Source of the DNA: a virus
Length of the DNA: 37,265 nt
Direction: 5' to 3' (one strand)
Virus record (IMG/VR): IMGVR_UViG_3300010885_006157
Coordinates: 1 to 37,265 of that record
Shown here: in pieces, positions 15,259 through 23,798 of the stretch
Position numbering within the stretch: position 1 is the stretch's first letter
How the letters are laid out: each line of letters starts with the position of its first letter
Translations under genes and position numbers: made by a program
The notes under the pieces: model-generated
The model's input: only the letters and a program-made list of their open reading frames with translations
What the model was told of the DNA's origin: nothing
Database searches by the model: none

Positions 15259-16689
15259 ATGTGCATAGATTGCTCAAATACAATAAATACTTTACCTACA
15301 GGTAGCTCAGGTTTAGATGGAGATAGTTCATATATTTATGTAGCTACTGCAACTGATTCATCTGGAACTGATTTTGCTTTATATGAAGATGAACCTACTC
15401 AATGTTGGAAAGCTATAAAAACTTCTACTACACCAATAAGTCCTATTAATGCTTCTGTTTTTGATGGCTTATGGTTTGATACTTGTGGAACAAATGGAAA
15501 TAATGGTACAAATGGGACTAACGGTAGAGAAGGTGTAGATGGTACTGTATGGACTACAGATACTGGAAATCCTACTTCTGGCAGTGCTAATAATGGTGAT
15601 TACTATATTAATGAAACTAATGGTCAAGTTTGGCTATATGATGAAGGATGGATATATCAAGGTTTTAGTTTAAAAGGTGCTAATGGTAACAATGGTGCAA
15701 ATGGTGCTGATGGTAATATTTGGATAAATGGTTCAGGAGATCCTAGAGGAGAAGTTACTGGTACTACTATTGGAGATTTATATCTTGATAATACTACTGG
15801 TGATGTTTATAGTTGGGATGGTTCTCAATGGAATATAGTAACTACTATTATGGGTCCAAAAGGTGATACAGGTGATACTGGAGCTACCGGACCTGCTGGT
15901 GATCCTCAAACAATAACATCTGTAGATGATAGTATAACTATTACTGAACCAAGTACAAATACTTATAATCTAAGTGTAAATTATGCTGATAGTTGGAAAT
16001 ATATACCATTTGATGATTCTAATTATCCTTTTGATGGTTCTGACACAGGAACTAATGGTAGATACACTTTAGAACCAGACTGGGCTACAATGACTGGTAC
16101 TTATACTCTTGGAGCTGATGCTAGAACTTTTTATATGTATGCTTATAACGCAACTGGTGGTTTTACTGCTAGTACAGCAAATTCTGCAAGATTGCAATAT
16201 AAAAAAAATAAAGATAATACAATTCATGTAAAAGGTATTTTAAGATCAGTTGTAAAAACTAATAATTCAGGAACTTTAAATTTTCAAGCTTTAAGCACAG
16301 GAGTTACTGTATCTGGAACTACAACTGAAAATGGTACTCTTCAAGGAACTACAATAGATAATTCATTAATATGGATGTACCCTATGGTAGGTTTAAATTT
16401 ATCAGATATTACAAAAGCTGGTTTTATACCTTGCACTATATTAATAGATACTGAAACAAGTGCAAGTCTAAATAATTACAATTTAGCTAGTAGTACTAAA
16501 GTAGGTCAAGTAGAAGGTCTTTTTTATTTTTCAAAAAACTCTTTAAGATTATACAGTGCTGCAGTCATCAATGGTAGTTCTACAATTTCAGTAACCGGTG
16601 GAGGTGGTGGCTCTATAACAATACCAGGTGTTTTAACTGCAAACACTGAATATACAATGACAATTTTTATAAATGGTTTAGCAACTTAA
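15259..16689 (+). CDS. Fibre protein with collagen-like segments
   Basis: 476 residues. Three short collagen-type (GXY) tracts are visible: GNNGTNGTNGREGVDG (about residues 78-95), GANGNNGANGADGN (about 140-153) and GPKGDTGDTGATGPAGDP (199-216). Between them are NGDYYINETNGQVWLYD and GDLYLDNTTGDVYSWDGSQW repeats, common in phage fibres where they trimerise between collagen-like stalks. The C-terminal 240 residues are beta-rich with a glycine patch (GGGGGSITIPG) and probably form a trimeric head or receptor-binding end. Nothing enzymatic is seen. It is likely a homotrimeric tail or head fibre. Confidence 0.75.
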   Translation: MCIDCSNTINTLPTGSSGLDGDSSYIYVATATDSSGTDFALYEDEPTQCWKAIKTSTTPISPINASVFDGLWFDTCGTNGNNGTNGTNGREGVDGTVWTTDTGNPTSGSANNGDYYINETNGQVWLYDEGWIYQGFSLKGANGNNGANGADGNIWINGSGDPRGEVTGTTIGDLYLDNTTGDVYSWDGSQWNIVTTIMGPKGDTGDTGATGPAGDPQTITSVDDSITITEPSTNTYNLSVNYADSWKYIPFDDSNYPFDGSDTGTNGRYTLEPDWATMTGTYTLGADARTFYMYAYNATGGFTASTANSARLQYKKNKDNTIHVKGILRSVVKTNNSGTLNFQALSTGVTVSGTTTENGTLQGTTIDNSLIWMYPMVGLNLSDITKAGFIPCTILIDTETSASLNNYNLASSTKVGQVEGLFYFSKNSLRLYSAAVINGSSTISVTGGGGGSITIPGVLTANTEYTMTIFINGLAT

Positions 16690-16700
16690 AAACTAAAAAA

Positions 16701-17051
16701 ATGAATATATCAAATCAAGGCTTAACAGTCCTAAATAAAATTTATGCCTCTATTTACAATAAAGGTGTAGCTATAGGTAAACAAACTATTACAGTTTCAG
16801 CCCTATCAACTTTAACAATACCTACTACACAAGAAGTTAATTATTGTAAAATATCTATTAGTACAGCTAATATCAGTTATTGGTTAGATGGTTCAACTCC
16901 AACTTCTACTGAAGGTTTAGTAGGAGTAGCTGGTACTACTATAGAAATTTACGGTACAACTAACATTGAAAGATTTAAATGTATAGCTGTTTCAGGAACT
17001 CCTGTTATCAATATACAATATTTTAATATAGATATTCCTAGACATTATTAA
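16701..17051 (+). CDS. Small beta-rich fibre-associated protein
   Basis: 116 residues between two fibre genes, 11 bases after the first and 2 before the next. Predicted nearly all beta (QTITVSALSTLTIPTT, VNYCKISISTANISYWLDG, TTIEIYGTTNIERFKCIAVSGTPVINIQYFNI). Small proteins of this type near fibre genes often cap or decorate the fibre. I recognise no family, and there is no signal peptide or membrane segment. Confidence 0.6.
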   Translation: MNISNQGLTVLNKIYASIYNKGVAIGKQTITVSALSTLTIPTTQEVNYCKISISTANISYWLDGSTPTSTEGLVGVAGTTIEIYGTTNIERFKCIAVSGTPVINIQYFNIDIPRHY

Positions 17052-17053
17052 AT

Positions 17054-20000
17054 ATGCTACCTTCAGAAATCACATATAAAGATTTACAGGTAAGACTACA
17101 AGTACTCGGATGTTGTTTAGCTGATAAAACTGCTTTATATAATGAAGCTTTAGAGTTAGGTAAAAACTGCGAAGATAAATTAGAAAAACTAGCTTATGCT
17201 AATTCATTGTTTAAAACAATGATGGAGTATAACACAAGTCTAGTTTTAATACCTGAAATTACAGTAGATAGCGTAGTTATCCAAGAAGAAGTAGTTTATG
17301 AATCACAAGCAGATAATAACTGTATATCAATAGAACAAGCTGATATTATATTTCAGTATTTGCAAGATTATTGCCATGATTGTTTTAGAGAATATGGTTA
17401 TTATGATACAGGCATCTTACCATCAAATGATTCTGGAGGGTGGGTGGGAAGTTCTGGAATCTATGTAGTTTCCAGACAAGTTCAATCTAATTGGACACAA
17501 ACAGACATTGATGCAGTAGATTATATTAAAAATAAATCTATTAATGGATATATTGAAGAAGGTAATAATATTACAATTACTGGTCAAGGTACTTTAGATG
17601 ATCCTTATGTTATAACTTCTTCTGGAGGTGGAGGTCCAGCAGATACTGGAGATATTAGATTTCAAGGTTCTTGGATTAAGAATGTAGATACAGGTAGTAT
17701 TTATATGAGTCCTCAAGATGGTACTACTTGGTTAAATTTACCTAGTGATACACAAGCTGCAGCAGGTTCTTATGTACAATTAGCTTCTGTAGATACTAAT
17801 AGTGGAGGAATTTATTTAACTACAAATAATGGTACTTCTTATAATAATTGGGAATTTAAATCTGATGCTACAGTAGTATTTCCAAATAATGCATTAAATG
17901 CTGGTACTAATAATATAGATATTAAGAGTAGTGATTGGGCTGGATTATGGTTTCATGGTATAGATACTGTATGGCAAGCAGATATTAACTCAAGTCAAGA
18001 TAATTATATTTGGACAGATTCTAATGGATCTTATATTCAAAGTTATCGAGGAGCTGATGGTAACAGTGGTCCTGAATGGAATAATCAGTGGAATTTTAGA
18101 AATGATGGAATTTTAGAAGCTCCAGGAAGAATATCATTTGGTAATATAAATTTTCAAAGTATTGGTAAAGGTAATGTATCTGCTCATGCAGGTTATTATG
18201 GTATATCTTTATATTGTTCAGTAGGTTATGAGTTAAACTGGCAAGAAGGTTATCTTGCAGCTAGACAACCTAATAGTCCTTATGATTTAAGACCAATCTA
18301 TATAGATTCTTTAATGGAATATTCTTCAGATTTATCTGGAGATTATACTAATAGAAGTCTTGTAGATAAAGAATATGTAGATAATCTTATACCTTCAGTT
18401 GGTACTTGGGCTGGATTAAATTATCCTACATGGACTTCAGGTACTCCATTTGTTAAAATGGATGCTGCTGGTTCTTTTATTCTTGATAATAATACATATT
18501 TAACATCTGCTGTTACAAGTGTTGGATTAACTATGCCTGCTGCTTTTACTGTAACAAATACTCCAATTACTTCAAGTGGTGATATAGATGTAAGAGGGGC
18601 AGGAACATCTAGTCAATATATTAGAGGAGATGGTTCTTTAGCCACATTTCCAACAACAAGTGGTGGCGGATCTTCTGTTTCTTATTATTTAAATGGTTCT
18701 ACTAATCCAAGTCCTACTATTACAGGATATAGACAAATGAGTAAAACACCTATTAATGGTGCAGGAACTAATTTTACATTAACAAATACAACAGGATTTG
18801 AATTAATAGCTGCATTTGCTACAAATGCAAATGATCCTTCATTATTAAGTATTCCTGCTGGTGCATGGGATATTAATTTTTACTTTGGAGTTAATAACAA
18901 TAATGGAGCTCCTAAATTTTATGTTGAGTTATTAAAATATGACACAGCAACTACTACATTTACATCTATTGCTTCTAATAGTGCAACACCAGAAAGTATT
19001 ACAAATGGAACTACTATAGATTTATATACAACATCTATTTCTGTTCCATTAACAACTTTAACAATTACAGACAGACTTGTAATTAAAGTTTATGTAGATA
19101 CTAGCGGTAATAGAACAGTTACTTTTTATACAGAAGATAATCATTTAGCTCAAATTATAACCACTTTTTCAGCAGGTTTAACTTCATTAAACGGATTAAC
19201 TGCTCAAGTACAAACATTTGCTACACCTGGAACTACAGGAACAACACCTAATTGGAGTTCAGCAACTTCTATACATACATTAAATATTCCATTAGCTAAT
19301 GCTACTGGTGTTACTGCTGGTCTTATAAGTAAAGCACAATATGATGTTTTTAATGGTAAACAAGATGCTTTAAATGGAACAGGATTTATTAAAGCATCAG
19401 GAACTAGTATATCTTATGATAATAGTACATATATTACTGGTAATCAATCTATTACTCTTACTGGAGATGTAACAGGATCTGGAGCTACAAGTATCTCAAC
19501 TGCTATTGGTAATAATAAAGTAACTAATGCTATGTTAGCTCAAATAGCTACAGCTACATTTAAAGGAAGAACTACAGCATCAACTGGTAATGTTGAAGAT
19601 CTTACAGCTACTCAAGCTACAGCTTTATTAGATACTTTTACATCATCATTAAAAGGATTAACTCCTAGTTCAGGTGGTGGTACAACAAATTTTTTAAGAG
19701 CAGATGGAACATGGGCTGCTCCATCAAGCGGTAATGTAAATACAATAAGAGTTAGTGGAGCAAATGTAACAACTACGTCTACTTCAGGTTCTACAATAAC
19801 AGGATTAACTATAACACCAACAGCAAATAAAAGTTATGAGTTTTGGGGTTTTTTAATATTTTCAAACACTACTGTTGGAGGTACAAAATTTGGAATAGTT
19901 ACTACTAGTAATAGTATTCAATTAAATGTAATAGGAGCAAGTACAGGAGGTACTTTTGCAACAGCTTATACTACAAGTCAATCATTAACAGGTCAATCAT

Positions 20001-20149
20001 TTGGTAATGCTACTACTTATTCTACTTATGTTTTTGGTAAAATTGTTGTAGGCGCAAATACTAATGCTATAAACTTTCAATTTGGCGTAGGTGTAGGTGG
20101 GACAAGTACTATTTTTGATGGTTCATGGATTAAATATCAAGAAATATGA
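17054..20149 (+). CDS. Large tail (or head) fibre protein
   Basis: 1031 residues. The N-terminal 130 are helical (ITYKDLQVRLQVLGCCLADKTALYNEALELGKN) and probably anchor it to the virion. A long beta-rich shaft follows, with fibre-type modules: GNNITITGQGTLDDPYVITSSGGG (split around residues 177-197), GYYGISLYCSVGYELNW, NRSLVDKEYVDNLIPSVG near 440-460, then GLISKAQYDVFNGKQDALNGTGFIKASG and ITGNQSITLTGDVTGSG near 755-820, motifs repeated in many Bacteroidota phage fibres. The C-terminal 130 residues (GLTITPTANKSYEFWGFLIFSNTT ... GSWIKYQEI) look like a globular receptor-binding tip. It joins the next gene through ATGATAA. Confidence 0.8.
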   Translation: MLPSEITYKDLQVRLQVLGCCLADKTALYNEALELGKNCEDKLEKLAYANSLFKTMMEYNTSLVLIPEITVDSVVIQEEVVYESQADNNCISIEQADIIFQYLQDYCHDCFREYGYYDTGILPSNDSGGWVGSSGIYVVSRQVQSNWTQTDIDAVDYIKNKSINGYIEEGNNITITGQGTLDDPYVITSSGGGGPADTGDIRFQGSWIKNVDTGSIYMSPQDGTTWLNLPSDTQAAAGSYVQLASVDTNSGGIYLTTNNGTSYNNWEFKSDATVVFPNNALNAGTNNIDIKSSDWAGLWFHGIDTVWQADINSSQDNYIWTDSNGSYIQSYRGADGNSGPEWNNQWNFRNDGILEAPGRISFGNINFQSIGKGNVSAHAGYYGISLYCSVGYELNWQEGYLAARQPNSPYDLRPIYIDSLMEYSSDLSGDYTNRSLVDKEYVDNLIPSVGTWAGLNYPTWTSGTPFVKMDAAGSFILDNNTYLTSAVTSVGLTMPAAFTVTNTPITSSGDIDVRGAGTSSQYIRGDGSLATFPTTSGGGSSVSYYLNGSTNPSPTITGYRQMSKTPINGAGTNFTLTNTTGFELIAAFATNANDPSLLSIPAGAWDINFYFGVNNNNGAPKFYVELLKYDTATTTFTSIASNSATPESITNGTTIDLYTTSISVPLTTLTITDRLVIKVYVDTSGNRTVTFYTEDNHLAQIITTFSAGLTSLNGLTAQVQTFATPGTTGTTPNWSSATSIHTLNIPLANATGVTAGLISKAQYDVFNGKQDALNGTGFIKASGTSISYDNSTYITGNQSITLTGDVTGSGATSISTAIGNNKVTNAMLAQIATATFKGRTTASTGNVEDLTATQATALLDTFTSSLKGLTPSSGGGTTNFLRADGTWAAPSSGNVNTIRVSGANVTTTSTSGSTITGLTITPTANKSYEFWGFLIFSNTTVGGTKFGIVTTSNSIQLNVIGASTGGTFATAYTTSQSLTGQSFGNATTYSTYVFGKIVVGANTNAINFQFGVGVGGTSTIFDGSWIKYQEI

Positions 20150-20625
20150 TAACAGTAAATAATATAAACGGTAGTCCTGAGTTTATACCTGAAACGTATA
20201 AACAACAGCACTTTGATGGTAACTATTTTTATTTTTTAAAAACAAATGAAGAAGTAACTTTATTTCAATCTTTAAAAATACCTATAGTAGTTAATGGTGA
20301 ATTTGTTGAAGGATCTACTCAACAAGATTTAATACAAGAACAAATAGATGCTGAGTATATTTTATATCTTAAAAGACAAAAAGATGGTCAAGATTATCAT
20401 TTAAGAATTTGTGCTGAACTAAGAATAATGAAACTTAATGGTAGTATTAATCAATCTCAATATGATGTTATATACACTATTTTAGGACCTACTAGAAATG
20501 AAGTAGTAACTGGTAACTGGCTTAGTGGATTAAAAGAACTTGAAAAAGTACAGTCATCTTTAAGTCGTACTTTATATGATAGACTACATTTAGATATTAG
20601 TACATATATATCAGAAAACTATTAA
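20146..20625 (+). CDS. Fibre-linked hypothetical protein, possible chaperone
   Basis: 159 residues, overlapping the big fibre gene by 4 bases. The N-terminus is beta-like (YFYFLKTNEEVTLFQSLKIPIVVNGEFVEG); residues 60-159 are helical (DLIQEQIDAEYILYLKRQKDGQDYHLRICAELRI ... VVTGNWLSGLKELEKVQSSLSRTLYDRLHLDISTYISENY). A small, partly helical protein coupled to the fibre gene is where fibre-assembly chaperones usually sit, but I see no known chaperone signature. A short structural protein is the alternative. Confidence 0.55.
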   Translation: MITVNNINGSPEFIPETYKQQHFDGNYFYFLKTNEEVTLFQSLKIPIVVNGEFVEGSTQQDLIQEQIDAEYILYLKRQKDGQDYHLRICAELRIMKLNGSINQSQYDVIYTILGPTRNEVVTGNWLSGLKELEKVQSSLSRTLYDRLHLDISTYISENY

Positions 20626-20626
20626 A

Positions 20627-20962
20627 ATGGAATTCCTAGGTCTATTTTTATTTCAATTAACAATAGTTCTATTAGTTTTAATAGAATGGATTAACTTTTT
20701 TGTTGTACTATTTGATAAAAATACATCAATAAAAGGATATTGGAGATCTGCTGCTATAGATATAGATAAATTTGGTAATAGACATTTTAGAGCTTTATTT
20801 AATAAAACATTTATAAAATCTAATGGATATAAATTTGGTAATATAGAAGAAACAATTAGTGCAGTTTTAGGTTGGAATATTAAAAATAATACTTTAACTT
20901 TAGCGGGAAAAATTTTAGTATTTATATTAACAGAAAAACATTGCTTAAATAGTATAGAATGA
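20627..20962 (+). CDS. Small membrane protein near lysis genes
   Basis: 111 residues. One N-terminal membrane segment (about 4-29, LGLFLFQLTIVLLVLIEWINFFVVLF), then a soluble part with GNRHFRALFNKTFIKSNGYKFGNIEETISAVLGWNIKNNTLT and a hydrophobic GKILVFILTEKHC. The 'G-x-x-ET-I-S-x-V-L-G' segment recurs in small phage proteins close to lysis genes, without a function that I know. Its stop shares ATGA with the next small gene. Confidence 0.6.
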   Translation: MEFLGLFLFQLTIVLLVLIEWINFFVVLFDKNTSIKGYWRSAAIDIDKFGNRHFRALFNKTFIKSNGYKFGNIEETISAVLGWNIKNNTLTLAGKILVFILTEKHCLNSIE

Positions 20963-21114
20963 AAACAATAATTAAATGGTCAAATGCCTTTATAGGTACA
21001 ATTTTAGGAGCTTCACTTAATGAAGTATTCAACCACACAGGTCCACTAAGTATTTTAGCAATAAGTGGAGTATGTGGATTAGCACTAATAATATTAAATC
21101 AAAATGAAAGTTAA
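20959..21114 (+). CDS. 51-residue membrane protein
   Basis: Starts in ATGA with the preceding stop and ends in TAA one base before the next start. It reads MKTIIKWSNAFIGTILGASL..., with a GPLSILAISGVCGLALIIL membrane segment (about 29-47) and a possible weaker one at 9-20. It fills an otherwise empty gap with both junctions in the style of its neighbours, which supports a real gene. It could be part of a holin pair with the next protein; that is a guess. Confidence 0.6.
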   Translation: MKTIIKWSNAFIGTILGASLNEVFNHTGPLSILAISGVCGLALIILNQNES

Positions 21115-21115
21115 T

Positions 21116-21331
21116 ATGACAGAGCATCACAATCTACTAGCAGATTACCCTATACTAGGATTCATATCAACTTTAGCAATTTATGGATTTAATCATTTAA
21201 CTATTACTAGTTTTCCAGATTTACCTATAGAAATTATACATTGGTTAGACGGACTTAGTAAGCTAGCAATAACAATTACAGCTGCTTTAACAATGATTAG
21301 TTGGTATAAGAAAAATAGAAATAAAAAATGA
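21116..21331 (+). CDS. Small two-span membrane protein, holin candidate
   Basis: 71 residues from the ATG at 21116, which leaves the TAATATG junction used at 1181 and 2177; an ATG at 21104 would add four residues and overlap the previous gene. Two hydrophobic spans (about 11-27, YPILGFISTLAIYGFNH, and 47-62, LSKLAITITAALTMIS) with a highly basic C-terminus (KKNRNKK) match class II holins. It lies about 1.5 kb before the endolysin, separated by a membrane protein and a mobile endonuclease gene. Holins are recognised mainly by size, topology and place. Confidence 0.5.
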   Translation: MTEHHNLLADYPILGFISTLAIYGFNHLTITSFPDLPIEIIHWLDGLSKLAITITAALTMISWYKKNRNKK

Positions 21332-21837
21332 TAGCATTAAATATATTTTTAATTTTATTAGCAAGCACATCTGATGCTATAATGGATACTATTAGTAGCC
21401 ATTTTCCAACAAGTGTTTTTAGTAATTCTTCTAATTGGAAGATTGTTAAAAGTTGGTCTAATGTTAGAAAATTAAAACTATATAAATGGCTTAATCCTTA
21501 TTATAGTTGGAAAAATAAATGGTTATTAATAAATAATCAATTAGTTTTTAACAATAAAAAATACTGGTATTATTTATGGATATATAAACCTAAATACAAA
21601 GAGAAATTCCCATATAGTTCTACTATATTGGTAAGATTTACAGATTTATGGCATACTTGTAATTCTATTCAACTAACTTGTTTAATAACTTTTGGGTTAT
21701 TAAATCCTATTATTTTTGTATTTAATAATTTTTATTTATCTTTGTTAATAAATTATCTAGTGTATATGTTAATTTATACTATAAATTTTGAAATTTGGCA
21801 TAAGTATATATTAATAAAAAATGAAAAAAATAACTAA
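21328..21837 (+). CDS. Membrane protein of unknown function
   Basis: 169 residues, overlapping the previous gene by 4 bases. Hydrophobic N-terminus (IALNIFLILLASTSDAIMDT), an aromatic, basic middle (WKIVKSWSNVRKLKLYKWLNPYYSWKNKW), and two or three hydrophobic stretches toward the end (LTCLITFGLLNPIIFVFNNFYLSLLINYLVYMLIYTINFEIWH, spread over about 113-157). It also contains two possible metal-binding His (WH). Integral membrane protein in the lysis region; the role is not known. Confidence 0.6.
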   Translation: MIALNIFLILLASTSDAIMDTISSHFPTSVFSNSSNWKIVKSWSNVRKLKLYKWLNPYYSWKNKWLLINNQLVFNNKKYWYYLWIYKPKYKEKFPYSSTILVRFTDLWHTCNSIQLTCLITFGLLNPIIFVFNNFYLSLLINYLVYMLIYTINFEIWHKYILIKNEKNN

Positions 21838-22582
21838 AGAAGAGTTTATTAAAAAAGCTATTGATATACATGGTAATCAATATAACTACGATGAAGTAAA
21901 TTATATAAATAGTTTTACTAATATAAAAATATTATGTAAAAAGCATAATACTTATTTTTATCCAAAACCTAATAATCATCTACATAAAAATAAACCAACT
22001 GGTTGTCCTATATGTAGCTATGAATTAAGAAGTAATCAATGTAAAACATCGTTAGAGAATTTTATAAATAAAGCTAATCAAATACATAATTATAAATATA
22101 ATTATTCTCAAGTAAATTATTTAACTGCAAGAAAAAATGTAATTATAATATGTCCTTTACATGGTAAATTTAATCAAGTTCCAGATACTCATTTATCGGG
22201 TTCCGAATGTAAAAAATGTGGATTAAATAAAATAAAAAAATATCATGAAGAGAATCCAATAGGTTGGACAATTACTAATTGGAAACAATCAGCATTAAAA
22301 TCTAAAAATTTTGACTCTTTTAAAATATACATAATTAAATGTTTTAATGAATTTGAAACATTTATTAAAATAGGAAGAACTTACTCTACTATAAATCAAA
22401 GGTTTAATAATAAATATTTACTTCCATATAATTATAAAATTTTATATTATATTTCTGGAGATGCTGAAACCATTTTCAAATATGAAAATAAATTAAAAAA
22501 TTACAATAAACAATTTAAATATATTCCTAAATTAGAATTTGGAGGCAGATTTGAATGCTTTAAAGAAGTAGAACTTATTTAA
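21821..22582 (+). CDS. DUF723 / GIY-YIG-type mobile endonuclease
   Basis: 253 residues. Two tandem DUF723-like modules come first, each of the form 'YNYDEVNYINSFTNIKILC-x-x-H ... CPIC': ligands C39, H42, C62, C65 and then C111, H114, C130, C133, so two zinc ribbons for DNA contact. The C-terminal domain (about 167-253) is GIY-YIG-like: KIYIIKCFNEFETFIKIGRT (residues 168-187) with K-I-G-R, an acidic helix AETIFKYENKL (215-225) and FGGRFECF (240-247), as in the T5orf172/Mug113 branch. It is likely a freestanding homing endonuclease, inserted between a membrane gene and the endolysin; it overlaps the former by 17 bases. Confidence 0.75.
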   Translation: MKKITKEEFIKKAIDIHGNQYNYDEVNYINSFTNIKILCKKHNTYFYPKPNNHLHKNKPTGCPICSYELRSNQCKTSLENFINKANQIHNYKYNYSQVNYLTARKNVIIICPLHGKFNQVPDTHLSGSECKKCGLNKIKKYHEENPIGWTITNWKQSALKSKNFDSFKIYIIKCFNEFETFIKIGRTYSTINQRFNNKYLLPYNYKILYYISGDAETIFKYENKLKNYNKQFKYIPKLEFGGRFECFKEVELI

Positions 22583-22610
22583 ATGACTATAAACTAATTA
22601 AAAAGAAACT

Positions 22611-23126
22611 ATGGATCAAGTAACACTTAATAGAATAAATACTTCTCATCCTAAATTAAGGAAAGAATTATTTCAGATTTATAATGAAATATGTTCTGTA
22701 TTAGGACAAAAATCAGGTTGCAGATTTTCTTATGTACTTAGAACTAAAGCTGAACAAGATGAGTTATATGCTCAAGGAAGAACTAAACCAGGTAAAATAG
22801 TTACTTGGGCCAAAGGATTAGAATCTTACCATAATTTTGGTTTAGCAGTAGATATTGTTTTACTTGGGGACTTTAATGGTGATGGTATTAAAGAAGTATC
22901 TTGGGATACTTTAAAAGATTTTGATGGAGATCATGTTTCTGATTGGCGAGAAATAGTAAATATTTTTATTAAATATGGCTGGACTTGGGGAGGAAATTGG
23001 AATAAACCTAAAACTGATAATCCTCATTTTCAAAAAACATTTGGTAAGTCAATTAAAGATTTACAAGAAATCATAAAATATGATCAAACTATACTTGATA
23101 ATAATTACAAATATCCTATTATATGA
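22611..23126 (+). CDS. Endolysin, M15-family L-Ala-D-Glu/D-Ala peptidase
   Basis: 171 residues. The zinc site of M15 peptidases is complete: SYHNFGLAVD gives H74 and D81 (spacing of 7), and TDNPHFQ gives catalytic D136 and third ligand H139; R44 in LRTKAEQ is the conserved substrate-side residue. The WGGNW-x-K ... NPHFQ ending is the same as in T5-type endolysins, which cut the peptide stems of peptidoglycan. Residues 87-99 (D-F-N-G-D-G-I-K-E...D) and 103-111 (D-F-D-G-D...D) are EF-hand-like loops inserted between the ligands, suggesting calcium dependence. No signal peptide, so it needs a holin. It sits in the lysis cassette before the spanin. Confidence 0.88.
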   Translation: MDQVTLNRINTSHPKLRKELFQIYNEICSVLGQKSGCRFSYVLRTKAEQDELYAQGRTKPGKIVTWAKGLESYHNFGLAVDIVLLGDFNGDGIKEVSWDTLKDFDGDHVSDWREIVNIFIKYGWTWGGNWNKPKTDNPHFQKTFGKSIKDLQEIIKYDQTILDNNYKYPII

Positions 23127-23371
23127 AAATAAAAAGAAAAAACTTTAAAACTGTTCAAATTATATTAAGATTAATTAAAGCTTTCTCCGGTGCTATTGGA
23201 GCAACTTTTGTAATTACAGATTATAAATGGACAGGTTTAATAATTATAGCTGTGGGAGCTATAGCAAATGAAGGTTTAACAATAATAAAAGAAGAAGATG
23301 AAGAAATTAATAATACTATTACTGGTCCTAGTATCATGCAGTCCAATCAAGAAACTGGAGACAGCTGTTAA
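23123..23371 (+). CDS. Small membrane protein, second holin candidate
   Basis: 82 residues, starting in ATGA with the endolysin stop. Basic start (MKIKRKNFK), then two spans: about 14-32 (ILRLIKAFSGAIGATFVIT) and 36-54 (WTGLIIIAVGAIANEGLTI), and an acidic soluble tail (KEEDEEIN). Topology and direct coupling to the endolysin suit a holin or antiholin. Its last 74 bases overlap the spanin gene in another frame, as is common for lysis genes. Confidence 0.55.
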   Translation: MKIKRKNFKTVQIILRLIKAFSGAIGATFVITDYKWTGLIIIAVGAIANEGLTIIKEEDEEINNTITGPSIMQSNQETGDSC

Positions 23372-23798
23372 AAAAGTAGGAGTTAAAGAATCTATAGAAC
23401 ATTTAACTGAAAAGTATCCTGAATATTTTGCTATAAAATACCAGGATGTTGTTATATTTCAAACAGATACAGTATTTGTACAACCTAAAGATGGTACTAT
23501 AGTTAGTACTATTATACATGATACTATCTTTTTTAAAGATGAAAATATAGATATTAAAGTAAATAAAAATACAGGTAAAGGAACTTATAAATTACCAAAA
23601 GATACTATTTATAAACGTGATACTATCAGATTAACTGTAGCTAGTAAATGTCCTGAAGTATTTATACAACAAAATAAGATTAAAGAATTAGAATTAAAAC
23701 ATTTAAAGTACAAAAATAAAATTACTTGGACTATTGTAATATTAAGTTTTTTATTATCTTTGTCAATTGTATATTTTATCTTTAAAATTCTGAAATAA
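23298..23798 (+). CDS. Predicted unimolecular spanin (lipoprotein with C-terminal anchor)
   Basis: 166 residues. The N-terminus MKKLIILLLVLVSC is a lipoprotein signal with lipobox L11-V12-S13-C14 and Ser at +2, directing it to the outer membrane. A periplasmic part (about 15-140) is followed by a single span at about 142-163 (ITWTIVILSFLLSLSIVYFIF) and a short basic end. A lipoprotein N-terminus combined with a C-terminal inner-membrane anchor is the defining build of u-spanins (such as T1 gp11), which fuse inner and outer membranes in the last step of lysis. Placement right after endolysin and holin candidate, overlapping the latter by 74 bases, agrees. Sequence similarity cannot confirm it; topology and context do. 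Confidence 0.7.
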   Translation: MKKLIILLLVLVSCSPIKKLETAVKKVGVKESIEHLTEKYPEYFAIKYQDVVIFQTDTVFVQPKDGTIVSTIIHDTIFFKDENIDIKVNKNTGKGTYKLPKDTIYKRDTIRLTVASKCPEVFIQQNKIKELELKHLKYKNKITWTIVILSFLLSLSIVYFIFKILK

